This document shows positions 54,086 to 64,000 of a stretch of 64,000 bases of DNA, in pieces. Position 1 is the stretch's first letter, and every line of letters starts with the position of its first letter. The notes under the pieces were generated by a model that saw only the letters and a program-made list of their open reading frames with translations, was not told the DNA's origin and made no database searches. The stretch is taken from the NCBI RefSeq assembly GCF_003057885.1, contig NZ_QAGK01000005.1:224368-288367 (forward strand). Direction: 5' to 3'. The DNA comes from Oceaniglobus ichthyenteri. GTDB lineage: Bacteria > Pseudomonadota > Alphaproteobacteria > Rhodobacterales > Rhodobacteraceae. Made by a program: the position numbers and the translations under genes.

Positions 54086-54136
54086 GGGTTGACGTTTTTT
54101 ACAATCCTCGAAACAGTTTGACAAAATCTATTGCGT

Positions 54137-54168
54137 CGGGGCGTGAAACAGGTAGGTTTCACGCCCCG
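54137..54168. other. Perfect 13-bp hairpin between dnaA and dnaN
   Basis: CGGGGCGTGAAAC and GTTTCACGCCCCG form a perfect 13-pair stem with loop AGGTAG. It lies 51 bases after the dnaA stop and ends 20 bases before the dnaN start. No T run follows. It could end dnaA transcripts, shape the dnaN leader or bind a protein. Confidence 0.6.
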
Positions 54169-54188
54169 ATATACCGTGAGGTTGGATA

Positions 54189-55307
54189 ATGAAGCTGAGC
54201 ATCGAACGCGCCACATTGCTAAAGGCGGTGGCCCACGCCCAATCCGTGGTCGAACGGCGCAATACCATTCCGATCCTCGCGAATGTTCTGATCGAGGCCA
54301 AGGGGGACACCGTCAGTTTCCGGGCCACCGATCTGGATGTCGAAGTGGTGGACAATGCCAGTGCCCAGGTTGAGCGCGCGGGATCAACCACTGTTGGCGC
54401 GGTGACGTTGCATGAAATCGTGCGCAAATTGCCCGACGGCGCGTTGGTGTCGCTGTCTGACGATGGCGCCTCGGGGCGGTTGATCGTCGAGGCGGGGCGG
54501 TCGAACTTTCAACTCGCCACCCTCCCACGTGAGGATTTTCCGGTGATGGCTACATCGGAATACACCACGAATTTCTCGATCCCCGCGCCGGAACTGCGCC
54601 GGTTGTTTGACAAAAGCAAATTCGCGATTTCGACCGAAGAAACCCGATATTACCTCAACGGTGTCTATATGCACCTGGCCGATGAGGGCGGGAATATGAC
54701 GTTGCGCTGTGTCGCCACCGATGGCCACCGATTGGCTCGGATTGACGCGCCGCTGCCCATGGGCGCCGAAGGCATGCCAGGCGTGATCGTGCCGCGCAAG
54801 ACCGTGGGTGAAATGCGCAAATTGCTGGATGATGACGATGTTGCGATTGCGGTATCCGTTTCAGAAACCAAGGTGCGGTTTGCCACGCCCGCCATCACCC
54901 TGACCTCAAAAGTCATCGATGGCACATTCCCCGATTACACCCGCGTCATTCCCAAGGGCAATACCAAACGGTTAGAGGTGGACGCCAAGGAATTCGCCCA
55001 TGCGGTGGATCGTGTCGCCACCGTTTCATCGGAACGCTCGCGCGCCGTGAAAATGCAGATCGACGAGGATCGTCTGATCCTGTCGGTCAACGCGCCCGAC
55101 AGCGGCAATGCCGAAGAAGAGCTGGCCGTGGCCTATGGCGATGAAAAGCTGGAAATCGGGTTTAACGCCAAATATCTGTTGGAGATCGCCAATCAGGTAG
55201 ATCGGGAAAACGCGGTGTTCTTGTTCAACTCGCCCGGTGATCCGACATTGATGCAAGAGGGCAATGATACCTCGGCGGTCTATGTCGTGATGCCGATGCG
55301 CGTTTAA
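54189..55307 (+). CDS. dnaN: DNA polymerase III beta sliding clamp
   Basis: The 372-residue clamp has the three-domain beta fold. Typical stretches are VVERRNTIPILANVLIEA, RYYLNGVYMHL, TDGHRLARID, and the C-terminal TSAVYVVMPMRV. It encircles DNA and tethers polymerase III. It follows dnaA by 103 bases, which contain a strong hairpin, and recF comes next. Confidence 0.97.
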   Translation: MKLSIERATLLKAVAHAQSVVERRNTIPILANVLIEAKGDTVSFRATDLDVEVVDNASAQVERAGSTTVGAVTLHEIVRKLPDGALVSLSDDGASGRLIVEAGRSNFQLATLPREDFPVMATSEYTTNFSIPAPELRRLFDKSKFAISTEETRYYLNGVYMHLADEGGNMTLRCVATDGHRLARIDAPLPMGAEGMPGVIVPRKTVGEMRKLLDDDDVAIAVSVSETKVRFATPAITLTSKVIDGTFPDYTRVIPKGNTKRLEVDAKEFAHAVDRVATVSSERSRAVKMQIDEDRLILSVNAPDSGNAEEELAVAYGDEKLEIGFNAKYLLEIANQVDRENAVFLFNSPGDPTLMQEGNDTSAVYVVMPMRV

Positions 55308-55363
55308 CGCAACGGTCCCGAGGGATCGTTTTGCCAATTCCAAAATCCGCGGGCGGGTGAGCC

Positions 55364-56452
55364 ATGCCAATGGCGCTGACCCATCTCGCACTTTCGCATT
55401 TCAGATCGCACCGGCGGGTTGCGTTGGATCTGGGGCCGGGGCCTGTGGCGATTTATGGCCCCAACGGCGCGGGCAAAACCAACCTGATCGAGGCGGTCTC
55501 GCTTTTGTCGCCGGGGCGCGGATTGCGCCGGGCCGGCGCCGACGAATTGGTGCGCCGCCCCGAAGCTGTGGGATGGCGCGTCGCAGCCGAGGTGGCAGGG
55601 CACGAAATCGACACCCGCGCCGAGGCAGGGCAGGCCCGCGTCACCCGGATTGATGGCAAGGTCGCACCGCAAGTGGCGCTGGGCCGGATTGTGCGGATGC
55701 TGTGGCTGGTGCCCTCAATGGATCGCCTGTGGATTGAGGGGGCCGAAGGGCGGCGGCGGTTCTGGGATCGCATGACCCTGAGTTTTGAGCCGGGCCATGG
55801 TGAGGCGGTGCTGAGTTACGAAAAGGCAATGCGCGAGCGCAACCGCCTGCTTAAGGATCAGGTGCGCGATGGCGCGTGGTACACCGCGCTTGAATCGCAG
55901 ATGGCGCAATCGGGCGCGCGGATCATCGCCAACCGGGCCGAGGCGATGGCGCGCGTGATGGCCGCGCAAGACCGCGCACCAACGGATTTTCCCATTGCCG
56001 GGCTGACCGGGCTGCGCGCCGATGGTGATGATGCCGAAACCGCCGATGATCTGGCCGCGGCCTTTGCCGAAGGCCGACGCCGCGATATGGCGGCGGGGCG
56101 CACGCTGACCGGGCCGCATCGGGCCGATCTGGGGGCCGAGTTTGTGGCCAAGGGCGTGCCGGCGGCGCAATGTTCCACGGGCGAGCAAAAGGCGATGCTG
56201 ATCTCATTGATCCTGGCCAATGCCCGCGCCCTGACCGAAGAATTGGGCGCGCCGCCAATCCTATTGTTGGATGAGGTCGCGGCGCATCTGGACGCTGACC
56301 GGCGCGCCGCGCTGTTTGACGAAATTTGCGCGCTGGGCGCACAGGCCTGGATGACCGGCACCGGGCCTGAATTATTCGCTGCATTGGGGCAGCGCGCGCA
56401 GTATCTTGAGGTGCGCGAAGACGCCGGGCAGTCACAGGTTGTGAAATTATGA
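55364..56452 (+). CDS. recF: DNA replication and repair protein RecF
   Basis: The 362-residue SMC-like ATPase has Walker A GPNGAGKTN (about 31-39), the signature CSTGEQKAMLISLILANA and Walker B ILLLDEVAAHLD. RecF loads RecA at gaps. Starts at 55364 or 55370 are both possible. Its end overlaps the LysE gene by 4 bases. Confidence 0.96.
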   Translation: MPMALTHLALSHFRSHRRVALDLGPGPVAIYGPNGAGKTNLIEAVSLLSPGRGLRRAGADELVRRPEAVGWRVAAEVAGHEIDTRAEAGQARVTRIDGKVAPQVALGRIVRMLWLVPSMDRLWIEGAEGRRRFWDRMTLSFEPGHGEAVLSYEKAMRERNRLLKDQVRDGAWYTALESQMAQSGARIIANRAEAMARVMAAQDRAPTDFPIAGLTGLRADGDDAETADDLAAAFAEGRRRDMAAGRTLTGPHRADLGAEFVAKGVPAAQCSTGEQKAMLISLILANARALTEELGAPPILLLDEVAAHLDADRRAALFDEICALGAQAWMTGTGPELFAALGQRAQYLEVREDAGQSQVVKL

Positions 56453-57069
56453 CGATTGGAGCATGGGATCTGGCGCTGTATGCCGGGGCTTTGGTGGTGC
56501 TGTTTCTGACGCCGGGGCCGGTTTGGGTGGCCCTAACGGCGCGCGCGCTTTCCGGCGGATTTACCGCCGCCTGGCCGCTTGCTCTGGGTGTGGCGATCGG
56601 TGATGCGCTCTGGCCGCTGTTGGCAATTCTGGGGGTCACTTGGATCGTGTCGGTCTTTGCCGGCTTCATGGTCGTGCTGAAATGGGTCGCGGCGGGTGTG
56701 TTTTTGTTGATGGGTACGGTGTTGATCCGCAACGCCGGGCGGCAGGTGGGCGCAGATTCACGCCTGACACGCCCCGGCCAATGGGCCGGATTTGCCGCCG
56801 GCGTGGCGGTGATTCTGGGCAACCCCAAGGCGATCTTGTTTTACATGGGTGTGCTGCCCGGCTTTTTTGATCTGACCCGGGTTACCGCCACCGATATAGC
56901 CGTGGTGGTGGCAATTTCGATCATCCTGCCGCTGATTTGCAATCTGGCATTTGCCGTCTTTATCGACCGGGCGCGCCGGGTGCTGAGTTCGCCCAAGGCG
57001 CTGCGCCGCACCAACCTGACGGCGGGTTGGTTGCTGATTGCTGTGGGCTGTGTGATTCCGCTGACTTAG
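56449..57069 (+). CDS. LysE/RhtB-family amino-acid exporter
   Basis: The 206-residue membrane protein has about six hydrophobic segments and the family motif FLTPGPVWVALTARALSGGF near the N-terminus, with GNPKAILFYMGVLPGFFDL in the middle. Members export amino acids or related metabolites. It is coupled to recF by a 4-base overlap and sits between recF and gyrB, an unusual but probably lineage-specific insertion into the replication block. Confidence 0.9.
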   Translation: MTIGAWDLALYAGALVVLFLTPGPVWVALTARALSGGFTAAWPLALGVAIGDALWPLLAILGVTWIVSVFAGFMVVLKWVAAGVFLLMGTVLIRNAGRQVGADSRLTRPGQWAGFAAGVAVILGNPKAILFYMGVLPGFFDLTRVTATDIAVVVAISIILPLICNLAFAVFIDRARRVLSSPKALRRTNLTAGWLLIAVGCVIPLT

Positions 57070-57131
57070 GCGCTAAATCTTGTGGCGAATGCGTGACAAC
57101 CCCGGCCAAAAGCCCTATAAATCGGGCATAA

Positions 57132-59567
<2,436 letters not shown>

Positions 59568-59686
59568 ACGGTTGTAGGATTGCGTGTAATCGTGCGCGAT
59601 GCCCAAAGGTTTGCGCGATTTGCCCATAAGTTTGCGTCATCGCAAAGGTGGGAACTGAACAAGATAAACAAACCGGCGGTGTCATC

Positions 59687-59708
59687 CCGGGCGGCATCGC
59701 CCGGTTTT
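59687..59708 (+). terminator. Rho-independent terminator after gyrB
   Basis: CCGGGCG-GCAT-CGCCCGG is a perfect 7-pair stem followed by TTTT, 120 bases after the gyrB stop. Confidence 0.75.
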
Positions 59709-60012
59709 CGCGTTCTTTGGGTCTACACCCATGTTCGCAGGGTTTGACTCTGTCCTGAGAGAGATGGTTCCGGGAACAGGGATGCCAAAACAAATTTCGA
59801 TATTTTCTTGCGCAACCGCGATCTTTTTAGATCGTGTGGATTACCGCATCGGGATTCACCCCGGTTGACGCAAATGCGGATAGTGCATGAACGGTTGGTG
59901 TCAGCTGTGCGCTATTTCACAGGTAGGGTTGCACCGCCAGGGTTCGGAGTGCTCTCTGTGACGTTGAAGCGCAAAGTCGGACCGGTCGCCAGGTCGAGAA
60001 ACGACAGGCATG
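59709..60012. other. Gene-free stretch between gyrB and accessory cassette
   Basis: About 300 bases without a convincing reading frame. No tRNA or integrase-type attachment sequence was recognised, although this is where the conserved chromosome order gives way to accessory genes. Confidence 0.5.
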
Positions 60013-60037
60013 AAAAAAGGGCGACTCGCGCCGCCCT
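60013..60037 (-). terminator. Rho-independent terminator of the minus-strand cassette
   Basis: On the minus strand AGGGCG-(8 bases)-CGCCCT forms a 6-pair stem followed by TTTTT, 23 bases past the stop of the last cassette gene. Confidence 0.75.
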
Positions 60038-60060
60038 CGGATGAAATTATGGTTGTAAGT

Positions 60061-60459
60061 TTACGCTGATCGCCACCTTCGCAAGGCGGCTTCGATCCGC
60101 GCGAAGGCCTGAATGGCTTCGTGCCGCGAATGATGGCCATCATAGAGCGGAAAGCCATAGGTATCCGCGCCGCTGTTTTCGATCACATAACCAAGCGCGA
60201 CGAATGCATCGCGCGCCATTGCGGTCAGAGGCTCGGGGTGCTTGGGCACAGTCAGCACCTTCACGTTGGCAATTTCCGGACCGTGATAGAAATAATGTCG
60301 GTCGATCCAGAGAAGAAGCGAATGCTCCTCAGATTTCTCGTTCAACCACAACGTCACGTCGCAGATGTCCTGCTCCATCCCGAATTCGCCGGGATAGTCG
60401 CTCAGTCGGCGTTCACGCGCAACTTGCAACGTGCACCGCGTTCCGCGCTCATCGCGCAT
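60061..60459 (-). CDS. Hypothetical protein of accessory cassette
   Basis: The 132-residue protein, rich in acidic and aromatic residues (LWIDRHYFYHGPEI, TYGFPLYDGHHSRHEAIQAF), matches no family I know. Its start overlaps the upstream gene end by 11 bases and a good terminator follows, so it is the last gene of its transcript. Small proteins of this style are common on alphaproteobacterial plasmids and integrative elements, which is context rather than proof. Confidence 0.6.
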   Translation of the reverse strand: MRDERGTRCTLQVARERRLSDYPGEFGMEQDICDVTLWLNEKSEEHSLLLWIDRHYFYHGPEIANVKVLTVPKHPEPLTAMARDAFVALGYVIENSGADTYGFPLYDGHHSRHEAIQAFARIEAALRRWRSA

Positions 60460-60799
60460 GATAAAACCCCGCCCGCAACTCGCTGACGCGGGCGCCGTGC
60501 CACAGCATCATGTCAGAGGCCGGCAGTCCTCGCTCATGGCCAATACGGTCGAGCGACGGCGACGTCTGGTCGGCCAGAAGGCATTGGATGGCGCGCATCG
60601 CGACCTCGACGGCATCCGCTTTCGGGCTCGGCTGCCCGAAAGCACCATAGAGGTCGCAGAGCGCGGCGAACCCGCTGGAGTCATCGAGCGCGTCGGCCAG
60701 GTCGCAGAGACTCGCGCCGTTGCGGCGGAGGTGCTGCTCCACAGCGTAAGCGGCGCCGAGGCGGGTCTCGGCGGTGTCGAGGGGGGTGGTGTTGAGCAT
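60449..60799 (-). CDS. Hypothetical protein of accessory cassette
   Basis: This is a 116-residue helical protein (HLRRNGASLCDLADALDDSSG, SLDRIGHERGLPASDMMLWHGARVSELRAG). Part of it looks like the protein at 61604-62017 (GxxLCxxAxxxxxxxxG pattern), so the two may be distant paralogues. The ATG at 60799 has GGGAG at good spacing; the longer reading frame upstream is not supported. Function unknown. Confidence 0.6.
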   Translation of the reverse strand: MLNTTPLDTAETRLGAAYAVEQHLRRNGASLCDLADALDDSSGFAALCDLYGAFGQPSPKADAVEVAMRAIQCLLADQTSPSLDRIGHERGLPASDMMLWHGARVSELRAGFYHAR

Positions 60800-61020
60800 G
60801 ATGATCTCCCTTTCATGCGGTGGCGGAAACGGTGCTGGTGTGCCTGATTCATCGGCGTCATGTTCCGTCGCGGGAAATGCGGTGGGTTCGGCAGTGTCCT
60901 TTCTGCTGGTCCAAGAGGCGGGTCTTCGGTGCTGGTATGAAGAATATTGACTGTTCTTTTCCAACAAGAAGAAAAAACCTGTCGGCCGTGTGATTTTTCT
61001 TGGCCGGCTCTGGCTGCGCA

Positions 61021-61043
61021 CCGCCGCAGGCGCTCTGCGGCGG
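61021..61043. repeat. GC-rich perfect hairpin in accessory cassette
   Basis: CCGCCGCAG and CTGCGGCGG form a perfect 9-pair stem with a GCGCT loop, 15 bases past the stop of the gene at 61058-61528. No T run follows on either strand. It may be an mRNA processing or partial termination site. Confidence 0.5.
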
Positions 61044-61057
61044 GGCGGAATCGGGCT

Positions 61058-61528
61058 TCAGGCTGCGCGCTCATCCGAGGCAATGTCGTTTACTGCGGAC
61101 TTCAGGCGGGCCATCTGGCAAGCCGCGTCGACCTTGGCCGCCAGAAGGCCCCGCATGGCCAGGATCTTGCGGAAGCGCTGCTGCAGTGTGTCGAGAGCGG
61201 CGCCTTTCTCCGACAGGACCGGGAGGGCCAGCACGCGCCCGATGGCACCGTGGTCCGGGTCATTCGTGCCGTCGAAGACGCTGCGGAAGCCGAGGGTCTC
61301 CCGCGTGATGGCATCGATGAGAAGATCCTCGATGCGACTGATCTCGTCAGCCGCCAAGTCCGAAAGCGGCCCGTGTTCACGCAGGCTGGAGAGTGCTTTG
61401 GATAGCGTGTTGAGGTCCGTCGCAGACATCTCTGCATCGTTGCATTGGGCCGCATTGTAGAGGAAATCGATTTCCTGCAATGTCCGGACCCAGAGCTCCT
61501 CGAGACTCAGTTGAGTGAAATATTTCAT
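61058..61528 (-). CDS. Hypothetical protein of accessory cassette
   Basis: The 156-residue helical protein (LSLEELWVRTLQEIDFLYNAAQ, LREHGPLSDLAADEISRIEDLLIDAI) belongs to no recognised family. The ATG at 61528 follows AAAAGGA at seven bases; a longer upstream frame has no ribosome site. It is one of four small minus-strand genes that probably form a unit. Confidence 0.6.
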   Translation of the reverse strand: MKYFTQLSLEELWVRTLQEIDFLYNAAQCNDAEMSATDLNTLSKALSSLREHGPLSDLAADEISRIEDLLIDAITRETLGFRSVFDGTNDPDHGAIGRVLALPVLSEKGAALDTLQQRFRKILAMRGLLAAKVDAACQMARLKSAVNDIASDERAA

Positions 61529-61603
61529 GGCAGTGTCCTTTTCTCGCGTTGTGGGAATCGCAGGATGCCAGCCATGCAATCTGCGCGTGGCTGGCGGTCC
61601 TTT

Positions 61604-62017
61604 TCAGGCCGCGTCTTGCGGCCGGAGGGCGAGCGCCATCGCTTCCCGCTGGTCGTCCAGTTCTCCGATTTCGACCAGCAGGTCGTAGAGCCGGTTGGTG
61701 AGCAGGCAGAGCTCTTCCACCTCGGGGTTTGCCGGGTCGAGAGGAACCCAGGACGACAAATTCGGTTCGAGTTCGCCTGCGACCGGATCGAGGGACAGGA
61801 GCCGGTGCAGGTCGACGAGCCTGCGGCGTGTCGCGCGGTCGAGACGCGAGGCTTCGCGCAGCGCTGACATGAGACGCAGGACGCAGGCCCTTCCGGCCTC
61901 GCCGTCGATCAGCTCCGCGGCATTGCACAGCGCCGTTCCCTGCTCGGCGAAATGCGCGCGGACGGCGGCGAGCCCAAGGTCTGCGGACAGGGTTTTGGTT
62001 GGTAGGTTGCGCAGCAT
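61604..62017 (-). CDS. Hypothetical protein of accessory cassette
   Basis: The 137-residue helical protein starts with a strong AAGGAGG eight bases before the ATG at 62017. It shares a weak pattern with the protein at 60449-60799 (EQGTALCNAAELIDGEAG). Function unknown. It is the first gene of the minus-strand cassette. Confidence 0.6.
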   Translation of the reverse strand: MLRNLPTKTLSADLGLAAVRAHFAEQGTALCNAAELIDGEAGRACVLRLMSALREASRLDRATRRRLVDLHRLLSLDPVAGELEPNLSSWVPLDPANPEVEELCLLTNRLYDLLVEIGELDDQREAMALALRPQDAA

Positions 62018-62912
62018 GTTGGTCCTCCTTAGTTGCGCGTCTGCCATTCGGGCAGCATCAAGCCTGTCCGCATGTTGTTTTTCCGCGATGGTCCTCCTTG
62101 TTCCTGCGCGGGCTAAGCCGCCGTTGTTTCCGTGTCTCGACATGGAGATTGGTCAACCGCACAAAGCACGAAGAAAAAACTTTGGTTCTGTTCGCATTGC
62201 AGGCGGTATGCCACTGCCGCAGGCGTCAATCGGCCCCATGATGCCGAATGACGCCTGTGGCTGTGGAACCTGAGGTCGACGCAAAATTTTTCGGCTTCCG
62301 GCGAGAAAATGCTTCTGGCCGCAATCATTCATTCCATCTCTTTCGTATGACGGACCGGCATGGAGATGCCGTAGAGGGCCGCGCGACGAGCGAAGAGAAA
62401 GGAGGCAGTGCAACATCCAGAAGGTCTGGGCGCTCGTGAACATTGTTGCGCACCACTGAAGACGCAGCGCGCTGCGGGGACCTGATCACTCCCCAGAGGT
62501 GGTGGTATTCGCGTGAGCGGAAGCGACAAAGTGCATCCCCGCACAATTTCAATGACGTCTGTGATAGAAGGCTGACATTGGCGGCCTTCGAAGTCCCCTT
62601 GCGCGGCGCTTCGGCGCTGGTCTGGTGCTACGGCTCGATCAGGCATTGGGGCATCAACCCAAGCCGCCACTGGCAATTGTGTTAGATGCCGCGCCGCAGC
62701 TTCACCAAAGCGAGTGTTCATACACCATGCAGCATTTTTCCAATTACGTTTGATCTACGTGCGATCCTTTCAAGTTATTGATACCTTAGCTGCCGCAAGT
62801 CCCTTCCATGCCGAATAGCTGCGGCGTTAGAATAGGGTTGCCAGATCATTGGCGTCATTTACAGTTCCCGCCCATCGACGCTCAAATTTTTCGGTAAAGA
62901 AGGGATTGCAGC
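62018..62912. other. Gene-poor stretch with degraded coding remnant
   Basis: About 900 bases with no convincing gene. Reading frames here are short, overlapping and lack ribosome sites. Near 62696-62735 the minus strand holds a fragment that resembles one at 63588-63628, so part of it is decayed coding DNA. Confidence 0.45.
62696..62735 (-). repeat. Diverged coding fragment, copy 1
   Basis: On the minus strand this reads ATGCTG, then a variable stretch, then AAC-xCx-CGCTTTGGTGAAGCTGC (coding NTRFGEAA). It aligns with the fragment at 63588-63628 with one single-base gap: about 20 of 25 bases match in the better half. Both copies point the same way and flank the HEPN-like gene. Confidence 0.5.
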
Positions 62913-63485
62913 TTGGCGCTACCAAAGAGCTATAAAGGCCTCAAGATCCAGTATGACGCTCTTGATGAGGATGTGCGAAACTTTTTGTCAAAGCTTGGCC
63001 CCTTATTAGATGACGAAAAGAACTACGAGATCGCTTTGGCATATTGCTTCATGAAGCTTGAAGAGGGCCATCATCGCGCACTTAAATGTGGCCTTGTGCG
63101 GATCCATGAGTGCGCATCAGCTACGGTTGATCGAGAGCTGCAAAAGCAGCACTTCACAGTGGAAAAGTATAGGTCGGTATTTAAGAACGTTTTCTCCGGG
63201 AATATCCCAAGCGACGCAGTGGAAACTCTCGAGAAAGCACAAAAAATCAGAAATGATTTAATTCATGGAAAATCAACAACCGACCCAAAGCGGAGAGAAG
63301 CTGTATACTATGCAATAGAGTACATGAAGGCAGTTGGCGAGTTTGTCAAAGACAAGTCTGGAAAGAACCCCTACGGCGACCTCAGAGGGCTAGCGGGGAA
63401 AAAGAAGCTTCTGCCTGCGAAGTCAACAATTTGGATGTTGAAAGGGTTCGGTCTCGGCGACAAGACTGCGCCTTCAATCGCTTGA
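62913..63485 (+). CDS. HEPN-like domain protein (possible RNase), unknown system
   Basis: The 190-residue, mostly helical protein has a HEPN-type RNxxxH motif, KIRNDLIHGK (R113, H118), preceded by the helix pattern found in HEPN domains that act as RNases in toxin and defence systems. The start is a TTG at 62913 with AAGGGA seven bases upstream; no better ATG exists. Codon use is AT-richer than the chromosomal genes, pointing to transfer. It has no obvious partner, only flanking remnants. Function is inferred from the motif alone. Confidence 0.55.
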   Translation: MALPKSYKGLKIQYDALDEDVRNFLSKLGPLLDDEKNYEIALAYCFMKLEEGHHRALKCGLVRIHECASATVDRELQKQHFTVEKYRSVFKNVFSGNIPSDAVETLEKAQKIRNDLIHGKSTTDPKRREAVYYAIEYMKAVGEFVKDKSGKNPYGDLRGLAGKKKLLPAKSTIWMLKGFGLGDKTAPSIA

Positions 63486-63587
63486 AACTTGGGGCATATT
63501 GCAGCGAACTTCCGCTATCCATTCTTTCTGCTCACACAACGTGATCGGCCCAGAGCCCACCTACGTCACAGGTCTCGATACTCTGTT

Positions 63588-63628
63588 GCAGCTTCGCCGA
63601 AGCGGGCGTTGAGGGCTTCGAACAGCAT
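63588..63628 (-). repeat. Diverged coding fragment, copy 2
   Basis: The minus strand reads ATGCTGTTCGAAGCC followed by CTCAACGCCCGCTTCGGCG, within the open peptide RGMLFEALNARFGEAATE that stops shortly after. It is the better-preserved counterpart of the fragment at 62696-62735. Confidence 0.5.
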
Positions 63629-63676
63629 CCCCCGGCTGGTAAAGCGATCACTGGCTCACCGTCATTAGCGTCCAAG

Positions 63677-63856
63677 TCAGTTGTTACCTCTTAACGTGCG
63701 TTGTTGGTGTGTATATTGTGGACCGATAGTTAATTCGTCACCGTCGAGTTCCGGATTGATCGTTGAGGTCGTGAAGATAATCTGGTGGTCGAGTTTCGCT
63801 GCTTCCGACACTTTCACGATAATATCTTGAAAGTTATGGCTTTTCTTGTCTTCCAT
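63677..63856 (-). pseudogene. C-terminal remnant of an ATPase-like protein (SMC/ABC-3C type)
   Basis: A 59-codon minus-strand frame ends with HQIIFTTSTINPEL and TIGPQYTHQQRTLRG. In my recollection, these close the C-termini of SMC-like ATPases of defence-type systems (DUF2326 or ABC-three-component kind). The frame stays open upstream of the ATG at 63856 to about 63930, where the IS3 element begins, so the gene was probably cut by the insertion. Without the upstream part the family is uncertain. Confidence 0.45.
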
Positions 63857-63936
63857 GCCCTTGTCCTCGACATTGGACCTGTCGCGGTTTGATGCCGCTC
63901 CTTTGATAGCATTTACTGCAGCAAAGGAGACTGACT

Positions 63937-64000
63937 ATGGGACTGAAACGGACGGACGAATTCCGCCAGGATGCGGTGCGGATCGCGCTGACCAGTGGGC
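63937..64000 (+). mobile_element. IS3-family transposase (OrfA), start only
   Basis: The first 21 codons read GLKRTDEFRQDAVRIALTSG, the usual start of IS3-family (IS511-like) OrfA proteins that bind the element ends. The ATG follows AAAGGAGA at seven bases. The rest of the element, including orfB and the right end, lies outside the window. The left inverted repeat probably lies around 63870-63900 but cannot be fixed without the other end. Confidence 0.8.

Noticed and set aside
59709..60060. tRNA or attachment site at the island border
   Set aside because: No cloverleaf or tRNA 3' end could be found by eye; the border mechanism is left open.
62329..62721. 130-codon minus-strand frame in the gene-poor stretch
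   Set aside because: It has no ribosome site or recognisable domain; only its first codons match the decayed fragment, so it is treated as remnant DNA.

Overview
The window is a near-origin chromosomal stretch of a GC-rich alphaproteobacterium of the Rhodobacterales (Roseobacter group). Three things point there: the order rpsT-dnaA-dnaN-recF-lysE-gyrB, an alphaproteobacterial flagellar cluster with flaF, flbT, motE and a DUF1217 gene, and a RpoH promoter upstream of dnaK that fits the Rhodobacter consensus. Genus and species cannot be named from the sequence alone.

Layout. 1-6.6 kb: the 5' part of dnaK (cut by the left edge), alkB, an SH3-like secreted protein coupled to an orphan ABC-2 permease, cysQ, and a Na/Pi-cotransporter-like protein. 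6.9-12.6 kb: a tightly coupled operon of a periplasmic binding protein, a fused double permease, an ATPase, a beta-CASP-like metallo-hydrolase and a SurE nucleotidase, followed by a protein with a degenerate HAD domain. 14-19.6 kb: a minus-strand operon of a SAF-domain oxidoreductase, E1alpha, E1beta and E2 of an acetoin-dehydrogenase-type complex, and a SorC regulator. A palindrome sits exactly in the spacer of its predicted promoter, and a class V aminotransferase is divergent from it.

21.1-46.8 kb: the flagellar cluster (fliF-fliH-fliN-fliP; fliL-motE-motA-flhA-fliR-flhB; flgB-flgC-fliE-fliQ-flgF-flgG-flgA-flgH and a second FliL; fliI; flagellin-flaF-flbT-DUF1217; flgJ/flgN-like; fliK-flgD). 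It supplies most of the export gate, rod, L ring and stator A. motB, flgE, flgK, flgL, flgI, fliG and fliM are not in the window. 46.8-52.1 kb: housekeeping genes (phosphotransferase, ubiB, ubiE, mutM, enoyl-CoA hydratase, rpsT). 52.7-59.6 kb: dnaA, dnaN, recF, a LysE exporter and gyrB.

59.6-64 kb is accessory DNA: a minus-strand cassette of four small unknown genes ending in a good terminator, an 0.9-kb gene-poor stretch, a lone gene with a HEPN-like RNxxxH motif flanked by two diverged copies of the same coding fragment, the tail of an ATPase-like gene, and the start of an IS3-family transposase running off the right edge.

The most promising candidates for undescribed biology are the transporter/metallo-hydrolase/SurE operon, the SAF-oxidoreductase/dehydrogenase/SorC operon, the degenerate HAD fusion, and the HEPN gene in the right-hand island.
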